Notes: generated by a model not told the origin, from the letters alone. 64,000 bases of DNA from Arthrobacter sp. ov118 (GCF_900116495.1 NZ_FPAY01000004.1:62001-126000); one strand, 5' to 3'; counted from the first letter of the stretch, positions 26,623 through 35,300 are shown. A program made the numbers and translations.

Positions 26623-27258
26623 ATGACGTCGCTCTCACCATCAGGTGCCCTCGCGGCTTCGCAGTTCCTGGCCCTCGCCGTCCTGGTTGGCGGGGCCGCC
26701 TTCGCCTCGGCCTACTTCGCCCGCAAGCATCTGGCAGCCGACGACGCGCTTTCAGAAGGCGCAGACGGCCCGTTCTGGGACGTTTTCGCCGGGCTCGCCG
26801 TCGTGGTGCCCGCCGTCGTCCTTGCCTCGTTTACGTGGCCTTGGGCCGGACTGGCGCTCGGGATACTGGCCGCCGGGACCGGCCTGATGGCATTTGCGAC
26901 GGCTCCCCGGCTGCTCCGCCGGCAGGAAGCCCGCCGGGCCAGCCGGAAGACGCTGCTTTTGAACGAGGCGGCGGCTGCACGGCATCGGAGCGCCCTTGCC
27001 CGCTGGCAACGATACGAACTTGATCCGCGGTTTTCGATTGACTATCCAGCGATGAGCGACCCCCGGCAACCGGAAACGGCGGCCCTGATCCGGGCCATCA
27101 GGGCGGCCGAACGCCTCGGCGGCCGCACGGACCGGGCCTGCGCCGACACCGCCTACGCCCCGGCAGTGGACCACCTCGAACACGCCCTGGCTGCCGCCGA
27201 ACGCGCGGCAGGCGTCGGCACGGCAGGTCTTCCCGGCCCCGGCCCCGCGAGCCACTGA
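26623..27258 (+). CDS. Hypothetical membrane protein
   Basis: 211 aa from ATG 26623 with GGGGAGG upstream. Three hydrophobic segments in the first 110 residues (FLALAVLVGGAAFASAY, VFAGLAVVVPAVVLASF, AGLALGILAAGTGLMAFA) are followed by a cytoplasmic helical Arg/Ala-rich part (RASRKTLLLNEAAAARHR) and an Asp/Pro-containing tail. Family not recognised. 50 nt upstream of the NAD(P)-binding gene. Confidence 0.65.
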   Translation: MTSLSPSGALAASQFLALAVLVGGAAFASAYFARKHLAADDALSEGADGPFWDVFAGLAVVVPAVVLASFTWPWAGLALGILAAGTGLMAFATAPRLLRRQEARRASRKTLLLNEAAAARHRSALARWQRYELDPRFSIDYPAMSDPRQPETAALIRAIRAAERLGGRTDRACADTAYAPAVDHLEHALAAAERAAGVGTAGLPGPGPASH

Positions 27259-27308
27259 TTCCCTGAACTGCTGATCCGGCAGTCCCGGCAACCCTGGAAG
27301 GATCAATC

Positions 27309-27947
27309 ATGGCTGACATCACGATCATCGGCAGCGGCAACATGGCACGGGCGATCGGCACCCGCGCCACCGCCGCCGGCCGTTCCGTCCAGGTCCTGGA
27401 CCGGACACCGGAGAACGCCGCCAAACTTGCGGCCGATCTTGGCGGCAACGCTACCTCCGGCGGCCTGAGCGAGGTTCCCGAGGGGGACATCGTGGTCCTG
27501 GCGCTTTACTTCGGCCCGGCCAAGGAAGTGGCCACGCATTTCGGCGACACGCTCAGCGGCAAGACCGTGGTGGAGATCAGCAACCCGGTCAACACGGAAA
27601 CCTTCGACTCGCTCGTGGTTGACGCCGGGACATCGGCCGCCGAGGAAATCGCCGCGCTGTTGCCCGGTGCGCGCGTGGTGAAAGCGTTCAACACCACGTT
27701 CGCCGGCCCGCTCGCCTCCGGAACCACCGGCGGGATGATGCTGGACGTCTTCATCGCCTCGGACTCCGAAGAGGCCCGCAACGAGGTCGCGGCCTTCGCC
27801 GCGGCGGCCGGGCTGCGTCCGCTCCAGGTGGGCGGACTGCGCCATGCCCGTGAACTTGAGGGCTTCCAGTTGCTGGTCATGGCGCTGCAGGCCAACCCGG
27901 CGTATCCCAACTTCAACTGGGGCACCGGCCTGAAAGTCGTCGACTAG
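27309..27947 (+). CDS. NADP-binding reductase, F420H2:NADP oxidoreductase-like
   Basis: 212 aa Rossmann protein (F420_oxidored / NAD_binding family). The dinucleotide loop is IIGSGNMARAIGTRATAAG; later landmarks are VVEISNPVN, ARVVKAFNTTFAGPLASG, FIASDSEEARNEVAAFA and GLRHARELEGFQLLVMALQ. The family covers F420-dependent NADP reductases and related ferric/quinone reductases; the sequence does not decide between them. ATG after GGAAGGATCAA. Confidence 0.82.
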   Translation: MADITIIGSGNMARAIGTRATAAGRSVQVLDRTPENAAKLAADLGGNATSGGLSEVPEGDIVVLALYFGPAKEVATHFGDTLSGKTVVEISNPVNTETFDSLVVDAGTSAAEEIAALLPGARVVKAFNTTFAGPLASGTTGGMMLDVFIASDSEEARNEVAAFAAAAGLRPLQVGGLRHARELEGFQLLVMALQANPAYPNFNWGTGLKVVD

Positions 27948-27964
27948 GGATCTTGGACCGAGCG

Positions 27965-28447
27965 CTACAGCTCGACGGTTCCGCTTTCGCCGACGCTCAT
28001 CCGGCTGTGGGTGACCTTGGATTTGATCCACTGCAGCACGGTGGCCGCCGTGCCGCCCGGGCTGGTCCAATATTCAGCGGAATCGGAGTCGACGTGGAGC
28101 AGGACCACTTCCGGGGTGTCCGGTCCGTCCGGGAACCAGGCCTCCACCACTTGGTTCCACTTGTCGTGGATCAGCTGCCGGTCGGTCACGACCTCGGCGG
28201 TCCCGGCCACGGAAACCCATTCGGTGCGTTGGCCGAATGAGACGTTTACCGCAGGGTTGGCGCGGATGTGGGCCACCTGGGAGCTGTTCGCCGAAGTAAA
28301 GAACCACATGTCGCCGTCGTCCTTGACTTCTTGGACGGCGAGCGGCCGGCTGACGAGCGCGCCTTCTTCGTTGATGGTGGTGAACATTCCGATGTGCGAA
28401 TCGTTGATGATGTCCGTGACTTTGCTGATGCTTTGGGCATCCGACAT
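27965..28447 (-). CDS. Pyridoxamine 5'-phosphate oxidase family (general stress protein 26-like)
   Basis: 160 aa split-barrel flavin-binding protein. IGMFTTINEEGALVSRPLAV, DGDMWFFTSANSSQVAHIR, NVSFGQRTEWVSVAGTAEVV and the long C-terminal insertion VVLLHVDSDSAEYW match the GSP26-like subgroup. ATG 28447 follows GAGGTGA; an upstream in-frame start exists but has no ribosome-binding site. Binds FMN/FAD or F420 in the family; substrate unknown. Confidence 0.88.
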   Translation of the reverse strand: MSDAQSISKVTDIINDSHIGMFTTINEEGALVSRPLAVQEVKDDGDMWFFTSANSSQVAHIRANPAVNVSFGQRTEWVSVAGTAEVVTDRQLIHDKWNQVVEAWFPDGPDTPEVVLLHVDSDSAEYWTSPGGTAATVLQWIKSKVTHSRMSVGESGTVEL

Positions 28448-28500
28448 GCTCTCACCTCGTTCTCGTTCCAACGGAGGAAGGTCCCCCTGGGAACAGCCTA

Positions 28501-28524
28501 TTGGTAAGTTTGCTTACTTTCCAA
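28501..28524. promoter_or_regulatory. Candidate operator palindrome upstream of the GSP26-like gene
   Basis: TTGG-t-AAGT-ttgctt-ACTT-t-CCAA is a 24-bp hyphenated palindrome; its core GTAAG-TTTG-CTTAC (28504-28517) also reads as a dyad. It is nested inside GGAAGGTC (28476-28483) / GACCTTCC (28539-28546). Lying 54 bp upstream of a start codon and downstream of the permease gene, it may be a repressor site, a transcript end, or both. Confidence 0.45.
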
Positions 28525-28569
28525 GGGTTGCCGAGGGAGACCTTCCCAAGATCAGAGCAGGCCGCGGAT

Positions 28570-30132
28570 TCAGTGCCCGCGGGAGAGCACCCTGCCCTTG
28601 AAGAACTCGGGCCGGATCCTGGCCATGACCAGCATGAGCACCACACCCAGCAGGATGACGCCCGTGCCGAGGACGAAGACCAGGCCCACGCCGCCGATCG
28701 ACGAGCCGGAACCGTAGGCGGGATCCATGGAGTCATAGGCGGTCTTGACGAACATGACCAGGAGCATGACACCGCCCAGGAGGGGGGCGAGGAACTTGAA
28801 GAAGAACGCCTTCGCACCCCTGAACGCCTCGGCGCGGAAGAACCAGACGCAGGCCAGGGCGGTGATGCCGTAGTAGAAGCAGATCATCATGCCCAACGCC
28901 GTGATGGTGTCCCACAGTGCGTTCTCCGACGTGGTGCGGGTGATGACGTAGAACGCCGCGGCAGCCACAGCGGAGGCGATTGTGGCGTAGCTCGGCGACT
29001 TGTGCGTGGGGCTGATCCTTCCGAATTTCTGCGGCAGGGCCTTGTAGTGGCCCATGGACAGCAGGGTGCGGGCTGGCGAGACGAAGGTGGACTGCAAGGA
29101 CGCGGCCGAGCTGCTCAGGATGGCCAGGGACATCAGGATGGCGAACGGCCCCATGACCGGTCCGGCCAGGACGGCGAAGATGCTGCCCTGGTTTTCCGGG
29201 TTTCCGGCGCCCAGTCCGGTGTCACCGACGCCGGCAAAGGAAAGGGTGGCCAGGGCGACGGTCATGTAGATGATCACGATGACCAGCACCGTGACGGTGG
29301 CGGCGCGGCCCGGGGTTTTCTCCGGGTTCTTCGTCTCCTCGTTCATGGTCAGCGTGACGTCCCAGCCCCAGTAGATGAAGATGGACAGGGAAACGCCGGC
29401 GGCGAAGGCGGAGAAGGATTCGACCCCGAACGGGTTGAACCAGTCCGCTTGGATGGCAGTGGCGTCAAAGGCGGTGCCGTTGGCGACGTGGCTGAACGCG
29501 GCCACGGCGAACCAGCCGAGCACCAGCAGCTGGAAACCCACCAGCACGTACTGGACAGACTTAGTGGTTTCCATGCCGCGGTAGGAAATCCAGCACGCGA
29601 GGGCGATGAACACCAGCGTCGTGGCGATGTTCAGCGGCAGGTTCGCGGTGAGGTCGGCCAGTTCCGGATTGCCGAAAAGCTGAGCCAGCATCAGGTAGAA
29701 GAAGTCCACCGCGACGGCGGCCAGGTTCGAGAGCACGATGATCGTCGCGGCAATCAGCCCCCAGCCGCCCATCCAGCCAATCCACGGGCCAAACGCCCGC
29801 GAGGCCCAGGTGAAGGACGTGCCGGCGTCGGGCATGGCGTTGTTCAGCTCGCGGTAGCCGAGCGCTACCAGCAGCATCGGGATGAAGCCGACCAGGAAGA
29901 TCGCCGGCAGATGCACGCCGACCTCGGAGACGGTGGGGCCCAGGGCCGCCGTCAGGGTGTAGGCCGGCGCGATGCAGGAAATGCCGATCACGACGGCGCC
30001 AATCAGCCCCACCGATCCGGCCTTCAGCCCCTTCCCGCTCAGCCCGTGCTGCTCTTCGGTGCGCTGCCCGGCCTGATGTCCGGCCTTCTGTCCGGGGCCC
30101 GAGGGCCTGGACATCGCGTGTTCGGTGCTCAT
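28570..30132 (-). CDS. APC-superfamily amino acid/polyamine permease
   Basis: 520 aa integral membrane protein with about 12 helices. Helix 1 LIGAVVIGISCIAPAYTLTA, the following LPAIFLVGFIPMLLVALGYRE, and MPDAGTSFTWASRAFGPWIG are typical APC features. The gene begins inside the last codons of the universal-stress gene (ATGA overlap) and is third in the unit amine oxidase - Usp - permease. That context makes putrescine or another amine the likely substrate, but the sequence alone does not prove it. Confidence 0.88.
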   Translation of the reverse strand: MSTEHAMSRPSGPGQKAGHQAGQRTEEQHGLSGKGLKAGSVGLIGAVVIGISCIAPAYTLTAALGPTVSEVGVHLPAIFLVGFIPMLLVALGYRELNNAMPDAGTSFTWASRAFGPWIGWMGGWGLIAATIIVLSNLAAVAVDFFYLMLAQLFGNPELADLTANLPLNIATTLVFIALACWISYRGMETTKSVQYVLVGFQLLVLGWFAVAAFSHVANGTAFDATAIQADWFNPFGVESFSAFAAGVSLSIFIYWGWDVTLTMNEETKNPEKTPGRAATVTVLVIVIIYMTVALATLSFAGVGDTGLGAGNPENQGSIFAVLAGPVMGPFAILMSLAILSSSAASLQSTFVSPARTLLSMGHYKALPQKFGRISPTHKSPSYATIASAVAAAAFYVITRTTSENALWDTITALGMMICFYYGITALACVWFFRAEAFRGAKAFFFKFLAPLLGGVMLLVMFVKTAYDSMDPAYGSGSSIGGVGLVFVLGTGVILLGVVLMLVMARIRPEFFKGRVLSRGH

Positions 30133-31052
30133 GATTGTGCCTCTCGGGACGGGTCATTCGACGCTGAATGGTTAAGCTGTTTGAGTTCGTAATCACTGGG
30201 GACCACAATCATCGGCACCGGCAGGGCGCGCAGGATGCGGTTGGCGGTGCTGCCGAGGAAGATGGAGCGGCTGGTGGCAAGCCTGCTGGAGCCAATCAGT
30301 AAGACCTCGCCGGCTTCCCACTCCAGCCGATCCACGGCTTCCTCGATGCTGCGCCCGTGGGCGACGACGACCTCGGTCTTCGTCTCCGCCCGGACCTCCG
30401 CTTTACCGGCCGGCAGGGCTGCGGCAAGGTGCCTTTCGGCATACTCCCGGGCCGCGCCGGCAGCCGTGGCCGCGTCGCCCTCAGCGCCGACGCCGAGCGC
30501 CAGAAGCGACACCACCCGCAGCGGAACCTCCCGGTTGGTGGCCATGCCGACGGCGAAGTCGAGCAGTTTCTCGGCGCCGGCCCGGTTCCCGAGCCCGCAG
30601 CTGATCCGGGTCAGTGCCTCCTGGCGGTAGTAGCCGTGCGGGGCAAGCGCCACCGGGACGGTCGAGGCGTGGAGCAGGGCGCTGGCCACGGATCCGATCG
30701 TGAACCGCTTGAAGATCCCGCCGCTGGTTGCCCCGATGACGAGCAGGTCGGCGCCGAGCTCCTCGGCCGCCCCGATCAGCGTGTGGGCGTCCGAATCCCC
30801 TGTGCGGATGTGGACCTTGGCCGGGACGTCGTACGGCACCAGCGCCAGCGCCTCGTCGAGCCACTCCTGGGCCTGCTCCTGGAGCGCGTTCTCAAATCCG
30901 GCTCTGGGTGAGTGGGCGGCTCCGAACTGCTGCACTTCGGGAACTACCACCACCAGATCCAGTGCCGCCCCACGCCCACGGGCCAGGGAGACGGCCAGAT
31001 TCACGGCATCGTGGCCCCTGGCGTTCGCTATGTATCCCACTACGTACCGCAT
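30129..31052 (-). CDS. Tandem-domain universal stress protein
   Basis: 307 aa with two UspA domains. Domain 1 ends with the nucleotide-binding G-x2-G-x9-G(S) type motif IGATSGGIFKRFTIGSVAS; domain 2 with IGSSRLATSRSIFLGSTAN. Both are followed by the VPVALAP / VPMIVVP strand. UspA proteins of this type bind ATP and often pair with transporters. It sits between the amine oxidase and the permease, overlapping the latter, so it may modulate transport. Confidence 0.9.
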   Translation of the reverse strand: MRYVVGYIANARGHDAVNLAVSLARGRGAALDLVVVVPEVQQFGAAHSPRAGFENALQEQAQEWLDEALALVPYDVPAKVHIRTGDSDAHTLIGAAEELGADLLVIGATSGGIFKRFTIGSVASALLHASTVPVALAPHGYYRQEALTRISCGLGNRAGAEKLLDFAVGMATNREVPLRVVSLLALGVGAEGDAATAAGAAREYAERHLAAALPAGKAEVRAETKTEVVVAHGRSIEEAVDRLEWEAGEVLLIGSSRLATSRSIFLGSTANRILRALPVPMIVVPSDYELKQLNHSASNDPSREAQS

Positions 31053-31112
31053 TTTGGCCGATTCTCTCTGGTTTGTTGGGAGCCCGCGCTGCCGGGCATG
31101 AACTGCTGGGTT

Positions 31113-32501
31113 CTACGAGGCGACGGACGCGCGGTCCGCCGCGGTGACGATCCGGGCCGCAGTCATCTGGCCCATCCGTACGGCACCGTCGACGTGCTGG
31201 TAACCCTCGGCCGCAAGATCCGAGGAGCACCAGTAAATGGGTCCGACCGGCTTTAGCTGGTCCTTGCCGTAGCGGTGCAGTCCGCCGAGGTCGTAGCTGG
31301 CGGCGTAGGCTCCCCGGGTCCATTCCTCGGAACCCCAGTCGGACTCGTAATAAACCTCAGGCTCGAGGGCCTTCGGGCCGAGGAAGGCGGCGATTGATTC
31401 GAGGATGGCGCGGCGGCGGTCCTCGGCGCTGAGCTCGAACATGGCGTCGGCTTTTTCATCCGAGACGAAGCCCACCAAGGTGCCGCGGGCGTCCTCGTGG
31501 TTCGTGTTGTCGTAAACCTCCTGCACAATAGCGCCGGCGCCGAAGGCGGTTCCGGACAGGCCGTCGGCGCGCCAGAACGGGGTGCTGTACACGGCGTGGA
31601 CCTTAATGACCAGGCCGAGCGACTGGTGCTGGTGCATCTGGTGCTGGCGGCGGGGCAACGGCGGGTTGAAGGACACACGGGAGTAAAGGTTCGGCGGCAC
31701 GGCCATGATGACGAACCGGGCGTTGACGGTTGCCCGTTCGGACACAGCGGTCACCCGGTGGGCCCCGCCGGCGTCTTCGGCCCAGGTGATGGTGCGGACC
31801 GGACTGTCAAGGACGACGTCGTCGCCCAGTTCCGCGGCCTGCAGCAGTGACACCTGCTGCATCCCGCCGACAACCCGCTTGTCCAGGATGAAGTCCTCAT
31901 CGGTGAGATTGGTGAAGGATCCCGCGGAGGCGGCCATCAGGACAGCTTGCAGGGCGGAGAAGGCGTGGGCCGGCTTGGTCAGCATGCCGCCGGCGATGAA
32001 GAGCCCGATGTTGTTGCAGGCTTCCTCGTCCGTTGAGTTCTGCCGTAGCCAGTGGTGGAAGGAGACGGTGTCCAGCTCGCGCGCCTTGGGATGTGCCCAC
32101 GGCTCCTCGGGGCCGATCTCCGCGGCCAAGGCGTCCAGCAGGGTGGTGAGCTTGTCCATTTCGACGGCGGTGGTTTCACTGACGGGGAACGTCTCGCCCG
32201 TGTACAGGGTGTGCTTGCCGTCGGCGCCGATGTAGACGGATTCGCCGTCCCGGTAGCGGGAGTAAGTCTGCAATCCGAGCTCCTCGATGAGGGCCAGCAG
32301 GGCCGTCTGATCCGGTGAAACCCACTGGCCGCCGATTTCGAGCATGGCACCGTCAATCGTGTCGGTCCAGGTCCTGCCGCCCACGCGGTCCCGCGCTTCG
32401 AGCACCGCCACACTCAGTCCGGCCTTCTTCAATTCGCGGGCTGCGGTCAGGCCCGAAGGGCCCGCCCCTGCGATGACGACGTCGCGGTCCAGTTCAAGCA
32501 T
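31113..32501 (-). CDS. Flavin monoamine oxidase, probable putrescine oxidase
   Basis: 462 aa FAD enzyme oxidising a primary amine to aldehyde, ammonia and H2O2. The N-terminus has the Rossmann motif DVVIAGAGPSGLTAARELKK, then LEARDRVGGRTW and IGGQWVSPDQ. Later motifs are VIMAVPPNLYSRVSFNPPLP and, at the C-terminus, MGQMTAARIV. Closest in pattern to actinobacterial putrescine oxidases. Transcribed with a Usp and an APC permease and divergent from a TetR gene across a strong palindrome. Putrescine specificity is inference. Confidence 0.85.
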   Translation of the reverse strand: MLELDRDVVIAGAGPSGLTAARELKKAGLSVAVLEARDRVGGRTWTDTIDGAMLEIGGQWVSPDQTALLALIEELGLQTYSRYRDGESVYIGADGKHTLYTGETFPVSETTAVEMDKLTTLLDALAAEIGPEEPWAHPKARELDTVSFHHWLRQNSTDEEACNNIGLFIAGGMLTKPAHAFSALQAVLMAASAGSFTNLTDEDFILDKRVVGGMQQVSLLQAAELGDDVVLDSPVRTITWAEDAGGAHRVTAVSERATVNARFVIMAVPPNLYSRVSFNPPLPRRQHQMHQHQSLGLVIKVHAVYSTPFWRADGLSGTAFGAGAIVQEVYDNTNHEDARGTLVGFVSDEKADAMFELSAEDRRRAILESIAAFLGPKALEPEVYYESDWGSEEWTRGAYAASYDLGGLHRYGKDQLKPVGPIYWCSSDLAAEGYQHVDGAVRMGQMTAARIVTAADRASVAS

Positions 32502-32540
32502 GATGTCCTCCCCGTGGCCGCTGAAGAGTGAGGCGGACCA

Positions 32541-32563
32541 CTAAATGAATGTCGTTCATTTAG
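32541..32563. promoter_or_regulatory. TetR-type operator between amine oxidase and tetR
   Basis: CTAAATGAA (32541-32549), central TGTCG, TTCATTTAG (32555-32563): perfect 9-bp arms. This length and the TGAA-n5-TTCA core are typical of TetR operators. It lies 40 bp upstream of the oxidase start and in the divergent TetR promoter area, so one bound dimer could control both. Confidence 0.75.
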
Positions 32564-32681
32564 AATGATAGACCTTTCCTTCCCGCTGGGGGAAGACCCG
32601 GTGCCGAAGAATTTCGGCCGTAGAGTAGGGGCAGAATGGGAGAACCCCGGAAACCGCCAGCCAAGCGAAGAAAGGCCAGCA

Positions 32682-33374
32682 ATGCCGGCACCAACCAGCG
32701 CCCCCGCCGATCCGATTGGCGCGTCAGCCATGCCGCGCCGCCGCGTCGGCCGGCCTGCGGCTGCCGTCCTGGACCAGGACGGCATCACCACCGCGGCCCT
32801 GCAGCTGATCGGCAAGAGCGGCTACGACGGCTTCACCATGGCCGCGCTGGCCCGGACGCTCAATGTGGCCCCTTCTGCGCTGTACAACCACGTTTCTTCC
32901 AAGCGGGACGTGCTGGTCCTCGTACAGGACCACCTGACCTCGTTCGTGGACGTCACCGCCTTCGAGGCCGGGCCTTGGGAACAGGCTGTGCGGGACTGGG
33001 CCTGGAGCTACCGTGATGTGTTCTCCAAGCACACGCCGCTGATCCCCGTCATCGCAGTGCTGCCCGTGGCCGACGCGCCCAAGACGCTGGCGATGTACGA
33101 GGCAGTCAGTGCGGGCTTCAGCCGCGCAGGTTTTCCGCAGGAACGGATCATCCCGGCCATCGTGGCGTTCGAGTCCTTTATCTTTGGCTCCGCCTACGAC
33201 GCCACGGCACCGGCGGACATCTTCGATTCCGGCACCATGGCCGAGGCAACCCCGCACTTCACGTCCGCCGTCCGGCGCCAGGCCGAGGACACCCATGAAA
33301 AACCGGCCGACGCCGCCTTCCGCCTGGGGCTCGAGGCACTCCTGACCGGACTCGGGGCGCTGCGGGCGGCCTAG
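32682..33374 (+). CDS. TetR/AcrR-family regulator
   Basis: 230 aa from ATG 32682 (AAAGG upstream). HTH in GYDGFTMAALARTLNVAPSALYNHVSSKR, written here in parts: helix 2 FTMAALARTLN and recognition helix VAPSALYNHV. The C-terminal domain resembles TetR_C_1 (WAWSYRDVFSKHTPLIPVIA). Divergent from the amine oxidase operon and its probable repressor, with a polyamine or its aldehyde product as a plausible ligand. Confidence 0.88.
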   Translation: MPAPTSAPADPIGASAMPRRRVGRPAAAVLDQDGITTAALQLIGKSGYDGFTMAALARTLNVAPSALYNHVSSKRDVLVLVQDHLTSFVDVTAFEAGPWEQAVRDWAWSYRDVFSKHTPLIPVIAVLPVADAPKTLAMYEAVSAGFSRAGFPQERIIPAIVAFESFIFGSAYDATAPADIFDSGTMAEATPHFTSAVRRQAEDTHEKPADAAFRLGLEALLTGLGALRAA

Positions 33375-33437
33375 AGGGCGGGGCACCTTCCTGATGTCAT
33401 TACCCCCGCCGGGTTGAGGCGCGACAGCAGTTCTCAG

Positions 33438-34487
33438 TTATTTGTTCGTCACAATGTGGTCTGCCCAACGCTTCAGCGCCACTCTCACATCCGGTAGGTG
33501 AAGTCCGCGGCCGCGGGCGAGCTCGATGGCCGGGCCGGCCGGATAGCGGTCAGAGGATAGGAAGCTCAGGGTCTCCGGATCGGCGCGGGTAAGCCAAGAA
33601 GGGAGGCTTCTCACGAGACCGACCGGAATCCGCAACCGGGGAACGCGGACACCCAAGTGTTCTCCTACCAAGGTCAGCAATTCGCCCAATGGCGGGGTGC
33701 CGTCGTCGAGCACCCAGTACGACTGGCCGCGCGTCTCCTCAACCGTCGGAACTAGGGCAATGAACCCGGCGAGATAGTCGACGGTAACGACGGGGAGGAA
33801 CGTGGATCTGTCACCGGGAATTGCCGCGAGCCTGCCGTCCCACAGATCACGGACAGTAGTGGCCAGGCCGAGGACCTGCGGTGATTCGCCGGTCACCGAG
33901 TCACCTATCACGGAAGCCGGGTTCACGACCGTGAGCGCAATTCCGAGATCGAGGGCCATCGCCTGGACCACTGCATCGCTCTCCATCTTTGAAGCCTCGT
34001 AGGCTCCGAGCCGGCTGTATTCGCGCCGGCGCTTTTCCTCGGACCAGGGCACGGAGGACGGATCCTGCCCACCCACCCGATAGCCCGACACGTGGACAAG
34101 CCGCCGAATACTCGGAAGCCGGGCGGCGAACTCGACTATTCGCCGAGATGTATCGACATTGGCGGCGCGGGCCTCGGCTGTGCTCATTCCGAAGGCATAG
34201 GCGCCGGCCACATTGATGACATCCGTATCTGCATTCTGCCCCAATTCCTTGACCGCGGCCGGCACCAGATTGATGCCGTCCATGGACAGGTCGACGTCTA
34301 AAAGGGCCAGCCGCTCTTGACGCACGCTGTGGGCGTCCAGCCATGCGATGAGTTGAGCTCCTGCGGAGGGACTGCGCACGGCCGCGGTCACGGAGGCTCC
34401 CTGCCCCAGAAGGACTTTCACCACCCAGCGGCCAATAAAGCCGGTACCGCCGAAAACCACTACATGCCTGTTAGCGATCCGCCTCAT
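33438..34487 (-). CDS. NAD(P)-dependent epimerase/dehydratase (extended SDR)
   Basis: 349 aa. Rossmann loop VVVFGGTGFIGRWVVKVL at the N-terminus; the catalytic YxxxK is YEASK in SRLGAYEASKMESDAVVQA, with the upstream HVSGYRVGG providing the Ser region; NPASVIGDS follows. C-terminal half ends AIELARGRGLHLPDVRVALKRW. Second gene after a TetR regulator, overlapping it by 4 nt. Substrate unknown; could be a sugar-nucleotide or ketone reductase. Confidence 0.85.
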   Translation of the reverse strand: MRRIANRHVVVFGGTGFIGRWVVKVLLGQGASVTAAVRSPSAGAQLIAWLDAHSVRQERLALLDVDLSMDGINLVPAAVKELGQNADTDVINVAGAYAFGMSTAEARAANVDTSRRIVEFAARLPSIRRLVHVSGYRVGGQDPSSVPWSEEKRRREYSRLGAYEASKMESDAVVQAMALDLGIALTVVNPASVIGDSVTGESPQVLGLATTVRDLWDGRLAAIPGDRSTFLPVVTVDYLAGFIALVPTVEETRGQSYWVLDDGTPPLGELLTLVGEHLGVRVPRLRIPVGLVRSLPSWLTRADPETLSFLSSDRYPAGPAIELARGRGLHLPDVRVALKRWADHIVTNK

Positions 34488-35092
34488 GAATGGTTGCCCC
34501 CTCCCCGCACGGACAGCAGCAATTCAATCGTCCGTCCGGCGTCCCGCAGCGGGGCGACGCTGCGGCGGGCGCGGGACGTAATCATGGCGCCTTCCACCAA
34601 GCTCACCATCGAGGAGGCGACCGACCGGGACTGCTCCTGCTGCCAGCCATTGGCATCCAGAAGGGCGGCGATGGGCTGTTGCCAGGCGTCATAAGCTGCG
34701 GCGCACGCTTGCCGCAGCGGTTCGCTCGATCCGGCAGCTTCGAGGGTGACCACCGATACAGGGCACCCGACGCGAAAGTCGCCCTCTTCCAGCATGGAGG
34801 CCAGGGCTTCGATGATCGCCTCGACGACCGCTGCGGGCGAGGTCGCACTTGCGGCCGCTTCAGTGATCAGGGCGGAGAACTCCTTCTCAGCAAGGGCCAC
34901 CGCTTCACCGGCGATTTCCTCCTTGCCGCGGGGGAAATGGAAGTAGACGGATCCTTTGGGCGCGCCAGCTGCCTCCACGATCGACATCAGCCCTGTCCCG
35001 TAATACCCCTGCTTCTGAAACAGTGCCAGTGTCGACTTGATGATCCGTTGCCGCGTAGCGGCGCCTTTGACGCCCTGAGAGCTCTTTGTCAT
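34484..35092 (-). CDS. TetR-family regulator (LmrA/YxaF-like)
   Basis: 202 aa. HTH region TRQRIIKSTLALFQKQGYYG, then MSIVEAAGAPKGSVYFHFP with the recognition helix APKGSVYFHFP, and a C-terminal domain with GCPVSVVTLEAAGSSEPLR as in the LmrA/YxaF group. Translation appears leaderless: a TATTAT -10 box ends 7 nt before the ATG. Overlaps the SDR gene it leads and probably regulates it together with itself. Confidence 0.88.
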   Translation of the reverse strand: MTKSSQGVKGAATRQRIIKSTLALFQKQGYYGTGLMSIVEAAGAPKGSVYFHFPRGKEEIAGEAVALAEKEFSALITEAAASATSPAAVVEAIIEALASMLEEGDFRVGCPVSVVTLEAAGSSEPLRQACAAAYDAWQQPIAALLDANGWQQEQSRSVASSMVSLVEGAMITSRARRSVAPLRDAGRTIELLLSVRGGGNHS

Positions 35093-35099
35093 AAACGAG

Positions 35100-35116
35100 A
35101 TAATAGACTGGTCTAT
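35100..35116 (-). promoter_or_regulatory. -10 box and LmrA/YxaF-like operator for the tetR-SDR operon
   Basis: On the minus strand ATAGAC-CA-GTCTAT (35103-35116) overlaps a TATTAT -10 element (35100-35105). The site closely resembles the ATAGACCAGTCTAT-like operators described for Bacillus LmrA/YxaF, which fits the family of the encoded regulator. Occupancy would directly block RNA polymerase. The -35 region is not convincing. Confidence 0.7.
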
Positions 35117-35170
35117 ATATTTTTCCTACGCCCGCAACCTTTCGGATGCCGACTGTGTTAAAGCAGGCAG

Positions 35171-35206
35171 CTAAACAAAAGAACCCCGGTCCGAAGACCG
35201 GGGTTC
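35171..35206 (-). terminator. Rho-independent terminator after tRNA-Leu
   Basis: GAACCCCGGTC (35181-35191) and GACCGGGGTTC (35196-35206) form a perfect 11-bp stem with a 4-nt loop. On the minus strand it is followed by TTTTGTTT, a proper U-tract, 12 nt past the 3' end of the tRNA. Confidence 0.9.
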
Positions 35207-35217
35207 TTTCATTTGCG

Positions 35218-35300
35218 TGCGCGAGGGGGGATTTGAACCCCCACGCCCTTTCGGACACTGGCACCTGAAGCCAGCGCGTCTGCCGTTCCGCCACTCGCGC
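35218..35300 (-). tRNA. tRNA-Leu (anticodon CAG)
   Basis: 83-nt class II tRNA. Acceptor stem GCGCGAG with CTCGCGC plus discriminator A; D-arm with GGCGGAACGGCAGAC; anticodon stem CTGGC/GCCAG closing loop TTCAGGT, anticodon CAG; long variable arm GTCCGAAAGGGC; T-arm GGGGG-TTCAAAT-CCCCC. CCA is not encoded. Reads leucine CTG codons, the dominant Leu codon here. Confidence 0.97.

Noticed and set aside
28501..30192. A 563-codon open frame antisense to the APC permease
   Set aside because: Gly/Asp/His-rich translation with no fold; the opposite strand encodes an obvious 12-helix permease.
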